A stretch of 26,874 bases of DNA from Anaerolineae bacterium (GTDB taxonomy: Bacteria; Chloroflexota; Anaerolineae; Aggregatilineales; Aggregatilineaceae). The stretch is taken from contig JAOSJP010000013.1 in NCBI GenBank assembly GCA_027494015.1, forward strand, positions 8,744 to 35,617, written 5' to 3'. Numbering within the stretch: the stretch's first letter is position 1; each line of letters opens with the position of its first letter. This document shows positions 7,939 to 15,818 of this stretch, one piece after another. Made by a program: the position numbers and the translations under genes. The notes under the pieces were generated by a model. It saw nothing but the letters and a program-made list of their open reading frames with translations. It was not told the origin of the DNA and searched no databases.

Positions 7939-8032
7939 GTTTACCTCACCCCCGTCTCGGCCTGCGGCTGACCCCCTCTCCATGCATGGAGAGGGGGAAA
8001 GGCCGAGGCAGGAGGCCAGGGGTGAGGTAAAC
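7939..8032. repeat. Long palindromic element, family A (copy 1)
   Basis: The ends are exact 14-bp inverted repeats, GTTTACCTCACCCC and GGGGTGAGGTAAAC. The centre is an inner hairpin, CCCCTCTCCATG and CATGGAGAGGGG, with CTCGGCC/GGCCGAG between. It lies between two convergent genes and could end both transcripts, though there is no U-tract. Confidence 0.85.
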
Positions 8033-8049
8033 AACCTCTCTTTAAGGTA

Positions 8050-8069
8050 AAGTTCATAACACGCTCTAG
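8050..8069. repeat. 20-bp repeat AAGTTCATAACACGCTCTAG (copy 1)
   Basis: An exact second copy lies at 10558-10577. Both follow the right end of a family A palindrome (…GAGGTAAAC) by a short spacer, and both lie just beyond the 3' end of a minus-strand gene. Confidence 0.7.
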
Positions 8070-8095
8070 AGCTTGTCCAGGCTGTGGACAGCGCC

Positions 8096-9568
8096 TCAGC
8101 GCGGAACATCCCACAGAATCACGCTGCCATCATCCGAGCCGGAGCCAAGCAGCGCGCCGTCCGGACTGAAAGCGACGGCGCGGACCCAGTCGGTATGGCC
8201 TTGCAGGGTTGCTTCCTCCTGCCACGTGCCGTCGAAAGCCCACAGGCGAACTGTCTCGTCGTTGCTGGCGGAGGCGATCAGCGTTCCGTCCGGGCTGAAG
8301 GCGACGCCGTTCACAGAGTCGCTGTGACCAGCCAACTCCACGACCGGCGCGCCCGTTGCCGCGTCCCAGAGGCGCACAATCCCATCCTCGCAGCCGGTGA
8401 CGATCAGCGTCCCGTCCGGGCTGAAGGCGACGCTGCTGACGTAATTGGGATGCGCAAGCGTGAGCACCTCGTCGCCGCTGGCGACCTCCCACACGCGGGC
8501 GGTGCTGTCATTGCTGGCGGAGGCGATCAACGCCCCATCCGGGCTGAAAGCCACCGAGCGGACCCAATCGGCGTGACCTTTCAGAATTGCTTTCTCCTGC
8601 CATGTCCCGTCCAGGCTCCATAGAAGCACGGCGTTGCCATGCGTGCCACTGGACGCGCTGTCCCGCGTAGTGCCGGCGGCGATCAGCGCTCCATCCGGGC
8701 TGAAGGCGACGCTGTACGCAAACACAAAGGTGTCGGGTATGACCAGCTCCGTCTTCAGCGCGCCCGTCGTTGCATCCCAGATACGCACAGCCTCGGCGAA
8801 GTCGCCTCCGGTTGCGATCAGCTTCCCATCCGGGCTGAAGGCGACCGTCTCAACCCAGGTTTCGTGGGGGAGAGTGAGCACTTCAGCGGCGGTGGCAATA
8901 TCCCACACGCGCACGGTGCCATCATTGCTGGCGGAGGCGATCAGCGCCCCGTCCGGGCTGAAGGCGACCGCTTTGATGTAGTCTGTGTGCGCCTGGAAGC
9001 GGGCGCGCCAGGCGGGCGCATACTCAATGCTGGCCGCCATGGCCATCATCGTCTCCTCGAACTGAGCCATCTCGCCAGAAGACGTCATGGCACCCAGGGC
9101 CACGAGATTTCCTTCGCCGTAATCAATGATCAGCAGCAGCCCATCGGCGGCCAGGGCTGCGCGCGCCTCCAGGCGAATCGCGGGGCGGCCCGCGACGCGA
9201 ATCTCCTCCGCGCCGAGCGGCTCGAATCTGTATTCACCGTAGCTCACGGACGCAGCGACGGCGTACCCCACATCGGTCAGGGTGGCGGCGCCGCTTGCCA
9301 TCTGGCTCAGCGCAGCCGGCCCCACGACCATGACACCCACAGTGCCGGGCGGCAGCTCCCCGGCATAGAAGGCCGGCAGATGATTCATCAGCGCGATCAC
9401 GCCGCCGGTTTCCATGAAGACCCAACCGGCGGGGTAAGAGAAGCTCACGCCGCTGATCGAGACGTAACGCTCGGTCAGCGGCTCCTGGGCCAGGGTGGGC
9501 AGCGGCGCGCTCAGCACGATCAGCGTCAGCAGAAGGGCGCTCAAGCAGGTCGTTCGCCAGCGGGACAC
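8096..9568 (-). CDS. Secreted WD40 beta-propeller protein, seven blades
   Basis: The GTG at 9568 is preferred because AGGAGG lies 8 nt before it; an ATG at 9589 would add seven residues. The 490-aa product begins with a signal peptide (SRWRTTCLSALLLTLIVLSA, cleavage near TLAQ). An alpha/beta region of about 200 residues with no family I recognise follows. Then come seven WD40 repeats, each with a VAFSPDG core and ending VRVWD, VRIWD, VLLWS, ARVWE, VRLWD, VRLWA or VILWD. Seven blades close a propeller. The repeats are highly alike (SPDGALIASASND recurs), indicating recent internal duplication. The protein is probably extracellular or periplasm-side and binds protein partners; no catalytic motif is seen. 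Confidence 0.9.
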   Translation of the reverse strand: MSRWRTTCLSALLLTLIVLSAPLPTLAQEPLTERYVSISGVSFSYPAGWVFMETGGVIALMNHLPAFYAGELPPGTVGVMVVGPAALSQMASGAATLTDVGYAVAASVSYGEYRFEPLGAEEIRVAGRPAIRLEARAALAADGLLLIIDYGEGNLVALGAMTSSGEMAQFEETMMAMAASIEYAPAWRARFQAHTDYIKAVAFSPDGALIASASNDGTVRVWDIATAAEVLTLPHETWVETVAFSPDGKLIATGGDFAEAVRIWDATTGALKTELVIPDTFVFAYSVAFSPDGALIAAGTTRDSASSGTHGNAVLLWSLDGTWQEKAILKGHADWVRSVAFSPDGALIASASNDSTARVWEVASGDEVLTLAHPNYVSSVAFSPDGTLIVTGCEDGIVRLWDAATGAPVVELAGHSDSVNGVAFSPDGTLIASASNDETVRLWAFDGTWQEEATLQGHTDWVRAVAFSPDGALLGSGSDDGSVILWDVPR

Positions 9569-9643
9569 CGGTCTCTCCTCCTCATGCACAAAATGCCTGG
9601 AACGACGTTACTGCGCCCCAGGCCATAACAAGCCTCATCTCCG

Positions 9644-9649
9644 ATTGTA
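9644..9649 (-). promoter_or_regulatory. Candidate -10 box for the WD40 gene
   Basis: GACTACAATCGG on the minus strand, 76 nt upstream of the GTG start, fits the shared TAYAAT plus G-rich motif. Confidence 0.4.
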
Positions 9650-9688
9650 GTCACGCTGTACGCTGGGCGATAGCTGCCATGCTTCGGC

Positions 9689-10156
9689 TCAGTGCAGCCG
9701 GTCGGTGAGGTCAACCAGCTTCCCGGCGAGGTAGGCGCGCACGGCGGCCTCCGGGTCTACCACGTCGGTGACGAACGGCGTGATGTTCGCCCCCTGCATG
9801 GCTGTGTACGCGCCGCGCCCCATCCCGCGCACGATCACCACCTGGCAGTCGGCGATGGTCTCGATCATGCGCGCGTGCTTGTCGGCGGCGTGCGGGCCGC
9901 TGCCGTGCTCGTGACCGTGCTCGTGACCATGCTCGTGACAATCGCCGTGCTCGTGATGATGTTCGTGCTGATGGCCATGCTCGTGGCAGTCGCCGTGCTC
10001 GTCGTGTTCCCCGGCGAACTGGTGATGGCCCGCCTTCTCGCGCAGCTCGCGCCGGCTGATCGCCCCATTCTCGACGGTGAACACCAGATAGTAAGGCGCG
10101 CGGCCAAAGTGCGCGCTGATCGTCTGCCCGTCATCGGTGACCACTGCAATCTTCAT
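9689..10156 (-). CDS. NifX/NifB-type (dinitrogenase iron-molybdenum cofactor domain) protein with histidine-rich insert
   Basis: The ATG at 10156 has AGGAAGGA about 9 nt upstream and opens with MKIAVVTDDGQTISAHFGRA, the classic start of the Nitro_FeMo-Co domain. The second half has VVIVRGMGRGAYTAMQGANI, the other conserved block. Between them, residues about 46-92 form an insert with about 19 histidines and two CHEH motifs. Stand-alone members of this family exist in many organisms without nitrogenase and bind Fe-S clusters or metals; their roles are poorly known. The insert would chelate Ni, Zn, Co or Cu. No nif genes are nearby. The longer frame starting at 10297 is rejected because residues 1-47 are not domain-like. 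Confidence 0.87.
   Translation of the reverse strand: MKIAVVTDDGQTISAHFGRAPYYLVFTVENGAISRRELREKAGHHQFAGEHDEHGDCHEHGHQHEHHHEHGDCHEHGHEHGHEHGSGPHAADKHARMIETIADCQVVIVRGMGRGAYTAMQGANITPFVTDVVDPEAAVRAYLAGKLVDLTDRLH
9905..10014. repeat. Degenerate tandem repeat encoding the His-rich insert
   Basis: CGTGCTCGTGAC-like units of 6-12 bp are repeated across the middle of the NifX-like gene and translate on the minus strand to HEHGHEHG-type units. Slippage at this repeat would change the histidine count. Confidence 0.75.
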
Positions 10157-10290
10157 CGTTCGTGTCCTTCCTGTGCGCCAGCGGCAGGCCCTGGCGCAGC
10201 CAACCGTTACCTTCAACCATACCCCGCCTGAGAACAGACTGCCAGGGTGCGTGCAAAGGTTGTCAGCGACTCGCCTGGCGTGGGGCATTG

Positions 10291-10523
10291 ACCTCACCCC
10301 CTGGCCTCGCTACGCTCGGCTTGCCCTCGCTCCATGATGAGATTTGACATTCAAGACGGGTAATACGCGCAAATGTTGTGTAGGGGCGGGTTTACAAACC
10401 CGCCCCTACAAGCGGCTGCCGATCATGATCGTCAAGGCGCATCAGGTAGGTTACCGATCATGATCGCCCAATTTCATTATGGAGAGGGGAAAGACCGAGC
10501 GCAGCGAGGCCAGGGGGTGAGGT
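10291..10523. repeat. Family A palindrome (copy 2) interrupted by another element
   Basis: The left arm ACCTCACCCCCTGGCCTCGC (10291-10310) pairs with GCGAGGCCAGGGGGTGAGGT (10504-10523), both exact over 20 bp. Other copies have a short central loop. Here the loop is replaced by about 140 bp that includes the 106-bp element at 10339-10444, so this is a nested insertion. Confidence 0.85.
10339..10444 (+). mobile_element. 106-bp element B (copy 1), MITE-like
   Basis: It starts GAGATTTGACATTCAAGACG and ends GATCGTCAAGGCGCATCA. The central palindrome runs GTAGGGGCGGGTTT to AAACCCGCCCCTAC. The reverse complement lies at 23133-23238 with only two mismatches by eye. It has no coding capacity. Calling it mobile is inference from the two near-identical, oppositely oriented copies and the nested position. 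Confidence 0.7.
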
Positions 10524-10557
10524 AAACAGAGCGCCCCTCTCCCTTGTTGAAGGTACC

Positions 10558-10577
10558 AAGTTCATAACACGCTCTAG
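10558..10577. repeat. 20-bp repeat AAGTTCATAACACGCTCTAG (copy 2)
   Basis: Identical to 8050-8069. It follows the family A right arm and lies 36 bp beyond the stop of the PucR-type gene. Confidence 0.7.
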
Positions 10578-10613
10578 CGCCCTCAGCGAAAGTGCCACCT
10601 GCCAGCCGTCCGT

Positions 10614-12254
10614 TCAGCCGTTGAGCATCTTGTGCACCTTGAGCGCCAGGTGCAGGTTCAGGCGCACATTCGAGTCGTCCATGTCAAGCTGCACGATCTC
10701 GGTGATGCGGCCCAGCCGGTAGACGAGCGTGTTGCGGTGAATGTTGAGCACATGCGCCGTGCGCGCCATGTTGCCGTTGTTCTCGAAATAAGCGTGCAGC
10801 GTCGGAACCAGGTCGGTGTGGTGCTGCGCGTCGTACTGCGTCAGCGGGGTGAGCCAGTGCGCGCAAAAGTCGTTGAGCAGCGCCGGGTCGTGGACGCCCA
10901 GCAGCAGCTCGTAGAGGCTGACATCGCCGAAGAAGGCGATCTGCGCGTCTTCCCAGACCTGGCGCGGCAGGGTGAGGGCGCGCTCCGCCTCGCGGAACGA
11001 CTCGCGCAGCGCGGTGAGGCCCATCGCCACGCGGCCCACACCGGCGGCAATCTCCCCTTCTGGCGCGCTCTCGGCCAGGGTTTGGTGCAGCAGCCGAACG
11101 ACCTGTTTGAGGCGCTGTGTCTGGTGCGGCTCGTCGAGTGGGAAGAGCACCACCGCCCGGTCAGCATAGAGACCGACCGGGGCCTGCACGCGGCGCTGGC
11201 TCAGTTCCGTGCGGATCAGCTTGACCATGCGCTCCGGCGAGAAAGCCCCGTTCGCCCGGCTCTCGGTGGGAGTCCAATGGAAGATGGCGACGGCGTACCA
11301 CAGGCCCGGCTGGAAGTTCTCCTGCCCGGCGCGCAGGGCCAGCAGAGTGTCGTCGCTGGTTGGGCTGCTCAGCCACTCGGCGATCCAATCGCGCGTAGAA
11401 CGCGCCGGCTGCAAGCCCACATCCACCGCGTGCCGCCGTGCCATCTCCCTGACGAGCACGGGCACGCTGTGTTCCAGGGCCATCAGGTCGAAGTCGTCCG
11501 GGGCACTGCTGACCGTCAGCACGGAGACATAGCCAAACAGGTGCCCCTCGGAGATCAGGGGGACGGTCAGCCCGGCGGGGCTTTCGATCACCTGCCAGTC
11601 GTCCTCAAAATACGCCCGCTCGTCCGGGTCGAAGCGGCGCACGAACTCCGCCCCGCCCAGCAGCGCGAGATGGGCGTCCCAGTCGTGGCCCTGCGAAACA
11701 GGCAGCCCCCGGCCAATGATGTTCCCCCGCCGGTCGTGCACGACGACCGGGCGGTCGAGCATCCGCGCCAGCGTATTGAGCATGGTCGTCAGGCCGCGAT
11801 AGCTGGCGGCGTGGCGCTGAAGCGTCTTCTCCACCTCGGCGACGCGCTGGAGCATCTGGCCGCTGCGGTCGGTGAGCAGGCGGCGGATGGCGCGCTCGAT
11901 CTGGGGCAGCGGCGCGCGCTCCGGCAGGGCGATCAGCGGGAAATTGTGCTGGCGGGCGATCTGCGTGGTGCGCGGCGTGAGCGTGCCTTGTACGGCCAGG
12001 ACGCTGGCTTCGGTCTTGGTCAGGCGCTCGATGATCGAGTCCAGGGCCGGGGCGTTGGGCGTATTAGCGAGCGCGGTGGTGGAGACGAGCAGCATCTCGC
12101 TGTGTCCGATCTCGCTGAAGATGGGCGGGCGCGTGCGCAGGTGCGAGACGCGGCTGACAGGCGTGGCCGGGTAGCCGGAGACGAGGCGGCTGCCAATGGG
12201 CAGGGCGAGCTTGAGCACGGTTGTCAGATCGGTGGCGGACGAGACGGCGGACAT
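10614..12254 (-). CDS. PucR-family transcriptional regulator
   Basis: The ATG at 12254 follows AGGGGGAG at about 9 nt; a start at 12299 would add 15 residues without a better site. The 546-aa product has an N-terminal PucR-type domain (about 1-125, with VSRVSHLRTRPPIFSEIGHS and ASVLAVQGTLTP), a central GAF-like or GGDEF-related region (about 150-400), and the C-terminal PucR helix-turn-helix with YFENNGNMARTAHVLNIHRN and TLVYRLGRI. PucR/CdaR-type regulators respond to small molecules and control catabolic operons such as purine use. No catabolic target lies next to it, so it may act in trans or control itself. A dyad at 12406 could be its site. Confidence 0.92.
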   Translation of the reverse strand: MSAVSSATDLTTVLKLALPIGSRLVSGYPATPVSRVSHLRTRPPIFSEIGHSEMLLVSTTALANTPNAPALDSIIERLTKTEASVLAVQGTLTPRTTQIARQHNFPLIALPERAPLPQIERAIRRLLTDRSGQMLQRVAEVEKTLQRHAASYRGLTTMLNTLARMLDRPVVVHDRRGNIIGRGLPVSQGHDWDAHLALLGGAEFVRRFDPDERAYFEDDWQVIESPAGLTVPLISEGHLFGYVSVLTVSSAPDDFDLMALEHSVPVLVREMARRHAVDVGLQPARSTRDWIAEWLSSPTSDDTLLALRAGQENFQPGLWYAVAIFHWTPTESRANGAFSPERMVKLIRTELSQRRVQAPVGLYADRAVVLFPLDEPHQTQRLKQVVRLLHQTLAESAPEGEIAAGVGRVAMGLTALRESFREAERALTLPRQVWEDAQIAFFGDVSLYELLLGVHDPALLNDFCAHWLTPLTQYDAQHHTDLVPTLHAYFENNGNMARTAHVLNIHRNTLVYRLGRITEIVQLDMDDSNVRLNLHLALKVHKMLNG

Positions 12255-12342
12255 GGCGGTCACTCCCCCTTGCACGGGCGCGAATCGTGCAGGCTTCACA
12301 GGGTGGGTTGCGGGCGATGGGGTTGCCTCTGAACGTTATCCC

Positions 12343-12348
12343 ATTGTA
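12343..12348 (-). promoter_or_regulatory. Candidate -10 box for the PucR-type gene
   Basis: CTTACAATGGGA on the minus strand, 89 nt upstream of the ATG at 12254. It belongs to the shared motif set; the -35 is weak. Confidence 0.45.
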
Positions 12349-12405
12349 AGGACAGCGATCCGGCATGTCTTCGGGCATGTTTTATGAGATTCACACAGAG
12401 TGACC

Positions 12406-12420
12406 TGTGCATATTGCACA
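12406..12420. promoter_or_regulatory. Candidate operator: dyad TGTGCA-TAT-TGCACA
   Basis: A perfect 6-bp dyad with a 3-bp centre lies about 60 bp upstream of the -10 box of the PucR-type gene. Its size and symmetry fit a dimeric regulator. Binding by the PucR protein or any other protein is inference. Confidence 0.4.
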
Positions 12421-12600
12421 AAACGGTCTGCCGGGCTTGGGCAGATGGAATGCGCTCACCCGCGCGGTCACAGGGGTATCAGCAGCGCATTAAGGACGCC
12501 ATTGGCGGCGCGCCCGGCCCCGGCACGGGCACTTTGCCCAGGACTCGCCGGGACCCGCCGCGCACCATCTGGCGTCCGTCAGGCGAGCCTCGTGGACAGG

Positions 12601-13373
12601 GGGAGCGCTGCTCTGCTGCGCCCCGGTTGACCTCACCCCCGCTCGGCCCACTGACGCGGGCCTCGCCGCCCCCTCTCCGTCAACGGAGAGGGGGAAAGGC
12701 CGAGCGGGGCGAGGCCAGGGGGTGAGGTAAAGCGGCGCGCGGGGTGCGTGGAAAACCTGCCAGGTAGGGGCGCTGCTCTGCTGCGCCCCCTTTACCTCAC
12801 CCCCGCTCGGCCCACTGACGCGGGCCTCGCCGCCCCCTCTCCGTCAACGGAGAGGGGGAAAGGCCGAGCGGGGCGAGGCCAGGGGGTGAGGTAAAGCGGC
12901 GCGCGGGGTGCGTGGAAAACCTGCCAGGTAGGGGCGTTGCTCTGCTGCGCCCCCTTTACCTCACCCCCGCTCGGCCCACTGACGCGGGCCTCGCCGCCCC
13001 TCTCCGTCAACGGAGAGGGGGAGGCCGAGCGGGGCGAGGCCAGGGGGTGAGGTAAAGCGGCGCGCGGGGTGCGTGAAAACCTGTCAGGTAGGGGCGTTGC
13101 TCTGCTGCGCCCCCTTTACCTCACCCCCGCTCGGCCCACTGACGCGGGCTCGCCGCCCCTCTCCGTCAACGGAGAGGGGAAAGGCCGAGCGGGGCGAGGC
13201 CAGGGGGTGAGGTAAAGCGGCGCGGGGTGCGTGGAAAACCTGTCAGGTAGGGGCGTTGCTCTGCTGCGCCCCCTTGACCTCACCCCCGCTCGGCGCTGGC
13301 GCGCCTCGCCGCCCCCTCTCCGTCAACGGAGAGGGGGAAAGGCCGAGCGGGGCGAGGCTGGAGGTGAGGTCAA
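12601..13373. repeat. Tandem array of five ~160-bp palindromic units (family A)
   Basis: Units begin near 12601, 12761, 12925, 13085 and 13244 (the start sequence CAGGTAGGGGCG recurs at the last four), so the period is 164, 160 and 159 bp. Each unit has a GGGCG(C/T)TGCTCTGCTGCGCCCC hairpin, then CCTCACCCCCGCTCGG, an inner CCTCTCCGTCAACGGAGAGG hairpin, GGCCGAGCGGGGCGAGGCC and GGGGGTGAGGTAAAG, then GGGTGCGTGGAAAACCTG. The units are nearly identical; small deletions, mostly in homopolymers, shorten later units. The first and last units differ most. There is no conserved frame across units, and the period and absence of variable spacers argue against CRISPR. Confidence 0.92.
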
Positions 13374-13428
13374 TATCCCCGCGTCCAGCGAGTCGCTGTC
13401 AACTTTTGCGCGCACCCCTTTTCAGGCC

Positions 13429-13450
13429 GGGCGCAGCAGAGCAGCGCCCC
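13429..13450. repeat. GC palindrome of the GCGCAGCAGAGCAGCGC type
   Basis: GGGCGC-AGCAGAGCA-GCGCCC is the reverse form of the TGCTCTGCTGCGCCCC hairpin that begins each array unit, and it recurs at 23268-23295. Confidence 0.6.
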
Positions 13451-13472
13451 TACGTCACGAGCGGATGCAATC

Positions 13473-13499
13473 GTGGGGGCGCATACGCAGCGCCCCCAC
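13473..13499 (-). terminator. Terminator-like hairpin after the S8 protease
   Basis: GTGGGGGCGC and GCGCCCCCAC form a 10-bp stem with a 7-nt loop, 13 bp beyond the protease stop on the minus strand. There is no U-tract, so a classical intrinsic terminator is not established. Confidence 0.4.
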
Positions 13500-13511
13500 A
13501 CGCTCCCATCG

Positions 13512-15818
13512 TTAGCGGGGCGGGTAGCCGGTCGAAGGCAGCACGCTCACGCCGGAAACCGTCGCCCGCGCCCGATCGAGGATCGTCGTGCCTCCCGCGC
13601 CATCCGGCACGGCGATGATCGCCTCATTGACGAACAGGCCATCCAGCGGGCTGGTCAGCACCGTGGTGACGATCCGCATCTCAACCGTCTCGCCGGGGGC
13701 GATGCTGTCAATGAGGAAGGTCACCGTCTGGCCGGAGATGGTCACCGTGCCCTTGCTGGTCGTGGCGCTGTCAATGCGCAGCGCATCGGACAGCGTATCC
13801 ACGACCGGGACGTTGGTGGCAGTTCCGGTGCCGGTGTTGGTCAGGGTGATCGTCCAGGTGAGCCGCTCGCCGGGCAGCCCAATGCCGCCGGGTTGCAGCA
13901 CGCCGACCTTGCTCAGCGCCGGGTCGAACAGGCTCAGCGACGGCACGCCCGGTTCACCGCCCGGCTCCTCTGGCTCTTCGTCGGTCAGCTCGCCGAGGCA
14001 GACTTTCTCGGCACGCAGGGCGGGCACATTGTGATGGTGCAGCAGCAGCACGCAGGCGGGGGTCGGCCCCTCGTAAACATCCCAGTCGTAGCGCACGGGC
14101 ACCGCCGCGCCAGCCTGATCCTGCCAGAGCGCCGCGCCTGTGTACTCGCTTACGCCGTCGGTCGAGAAGTCCACGCCCTGGGCGAGCGCGTTGTAGGTCA
14201 TCACGTCGCTGACATCCACCAGCGAGCCGTCCCCGTACCAGCTTGCCACGAAGAAGTCGAAGGTGGCGTCGGTGTCGTCCAGGCCGAGCAGACCCGCCCA
14301 GGTGCCCATGAGCAGCACGCTGTTCTGGAAGGGCACCGTATTGATCTCGTCTGCCGGCAGATCGTTGACGTAATCTCCGTACCAGGATGCGGTCCCTGCG
14401 CCGAAGTCGTCTACGATGACGATGAAGACATCGCTTGACTCGCCGAAGAAGGGGTTGCCCAGGTTCCAGTTCCACAGCCGGTAGTCGGGGTTGCCGTCCT
14501 GATCCGCGTCAATGTAGACCTCGAACCACACTTCTTCGGACAGCGACGACCAGTTGCCGTAGTTCGAGAGGCCGAAGTAGAGCCGGCTGTTGTCGTAGAG
14601 CGTGCCGCCCAGGTTTTTCACGGCAGTATAGTCGCTGGTCACGCCGATGTATTGCAAGTCCGCCGAGTCGTACACGCCCGTCGAAAAAGCATCGTCCTCG
14701 CTCTCGCCGTAAAGCTCGAAGGCCGAGACCAGCGAGATCTCCGCATAGGGCGGCACGCCGCCGGTCAGGACGGCCTTGCCGGCCATCTCAATGAACTCCA
14801 GCCCCGCCGTGCCGGGCACGAGGAACGGGTCGGTCGTCGCTTGCAGCGTCGAGGACGGGCGCACCGCCGCGTAGACCGGCACCCATAGCTCGCTCTCTGC
14901 GCCCGCAAGCCGCACCAGGCCGGATTCCTCGCTCAGCCAGTGGCGCGGGAAGCCATTCTGCAGCTCGGACACTGTGGGGTCGTAGCTGTGCGGGGCGTTC
15001 CAGGTGGCATGGTCGGTGATGGTGAGCGTGACCTGCACGGTCGCCGTGCCGCCCGCAGCCACGTTCACGCTGGCCGGGGACACGCTGTACGACACGCCGT
15101 CCATGTCAACCAGCGGCTCGTAGCTCACGGCGAAGCTCGCGGACGCCTGACCTTTGTTCTCCACCGTGATATTGCGCACCAGGGCTGTGGGCGCGTCGGC
15201 ATCCAGGATGCCGAACGACACGCTCACCAACTCCGGCGCGGCGGCGTTGTAGGCGATCACGTCGCTGTTGGAGGCGTTGGCCACGTCCAGGCGGCCCACG
15301 CCCACGCGCGCCGGGCCGTAGATGGGCGGCGTCTGGTTGCTGCCCTGGTAGACGAAGTGCGTGGCGGTGTTCATCACCAGCGCCTTGATCTCGGCGACGT
15401 TCCAGGTGGGGTGCTGCTGGCGCAGCAGCGCCACCGCGCCCGCCACGTGCGGCGAGGCCATCGAGGTGCCGCTGTAGTCCACTGCCCCGCTGCCCGTGCC
15501 CAGCGCCGTTGAGGTGATGCCAGAGCCGGGCGCGGCGATGTCAGGCTTCAGCCCCACGTTCGCGCCGTTCGGCTCGCGCTGCGGGCCGCGCGACGAGAAG
15601 CTGGCCAGCGTGTCCGCCGTGCCGCCGAAGACGATGTCGCTGTCCATGTGGACGGTGACGCCTGCGCCGCGCAAAGCCTGCCCGTCAGCATAGGTGATCA
15701 TGACTGAGGGGATGGTGATCAGCGGATTGGTGCCGCCCAGGCCGATCGAACGCGCCGGTGCGTTGTTGGCGATGAGCACGCCGCTTGCGCCTGCTAGCTG
15801 GGCGTTGTACACCTTCAC
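13512..15818 (-). CDS. S8 subtilisin-like protease, C-terminal part (after a frameshift)
   Basis: This 768-codon frame is the continuation of the gene entering from 17251. It holds the rest of the PA domain (VKVYNAQLAGASGVLIANN), the catalytic serine in SGTSMASPHVAGAVALL (S119 of this frame) and a fibronectin-like domain (about 190-275). A large region with no family I recognise is followed by a DUF11-type repeat (about 650-755; WTITLTNTGTGTATNVPV). The final residues are VLPSTGYPPR. That resembles a sortase-type LPxTG, but no membrane helix follows. The secreted product would digest extracellular protein. The start at 15818 is an internal GTG, not a real initiation site. Confidence 0.88.
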   Translation of the reverse strand: MKVYNAQLAGASGVLIANNAPARSIGLGGTNPLITIPSVMITYADGQALRGAGVTVHMDSDIVFGGTADTLASFSSRGPQREPNGANVGLKPDIAAPGSGITSTALGTGSGAVDYSGTSMASPHVAGAVALLRQQHPTWNVAEIKALVMNTATHFVYQGSNQTPPIYGPARVGVGRLDVANASNSDVIAYNAAAPELVSVSFGILDADAPTALVRNITVENKGQASASFAVSYEPLVDMDGVSYSVSPASVNVAAGGTATVQVTLTITDHATWNAPHSYDPTVSELQNGFPRHWLSEESGLVRLAGAESELWVPVYAAVRPSSTLQATTDPFLVPGTAGLEFIEMAGKAVLTGGVPPYAEISLVSAFELYGESEDDAFSTGVYDSADLQYIGVTSDYTAVKNLGGTLYDNSRLYFGLSNYGNWSSLSEEVWFEVYIDADQDGNPDYRLWNWNLGNPFFGESSDVFIVIVDDFGAGTASWYGDYVNDLPADEINTVPFQNSVLLMGTWAGLLGLDDTDATFDFFVASWYGDGSLVDVSDVMTYNALAQGVDFSTDGVSEYTGAALWQDQAGAAVPVRYDWDVYEGPTPACVLLLHHHNVPALRAEKVCLGELTDEEPEEPGGEPGVPSLSLFDPALSKVGVLQPGGIGLPGERLTWTITLTNTGTGTATNVPVVDTLSDALRIDSATTSKGTVTISGQTVTFLIDSIAPGETVEMRIVTTVLTSPLDGLFVNEAIIAVPDGAGGTTILDRARATVSGVSVLPSTGYPPR

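Noticed and set aside
7939..8032. Family A palindromes as standard intrinsic terminators
   Set aside because: The hairpins are long and GC-rich, but no U-tract follows on either strand. A role in termination remains possible but is not shown.
10632..12332. Plus-strand 566-codon open frame
   Set aside because: It is the antisense of the PucR-type regulator, with no domain-like sequence; the minus strand has clear motifs.
12601..13373. CRISPR array
   Set aside because: The unit is about 160 bp and nearly identical throughout. There are no short repeats separated by unique spacers and no cas gene.
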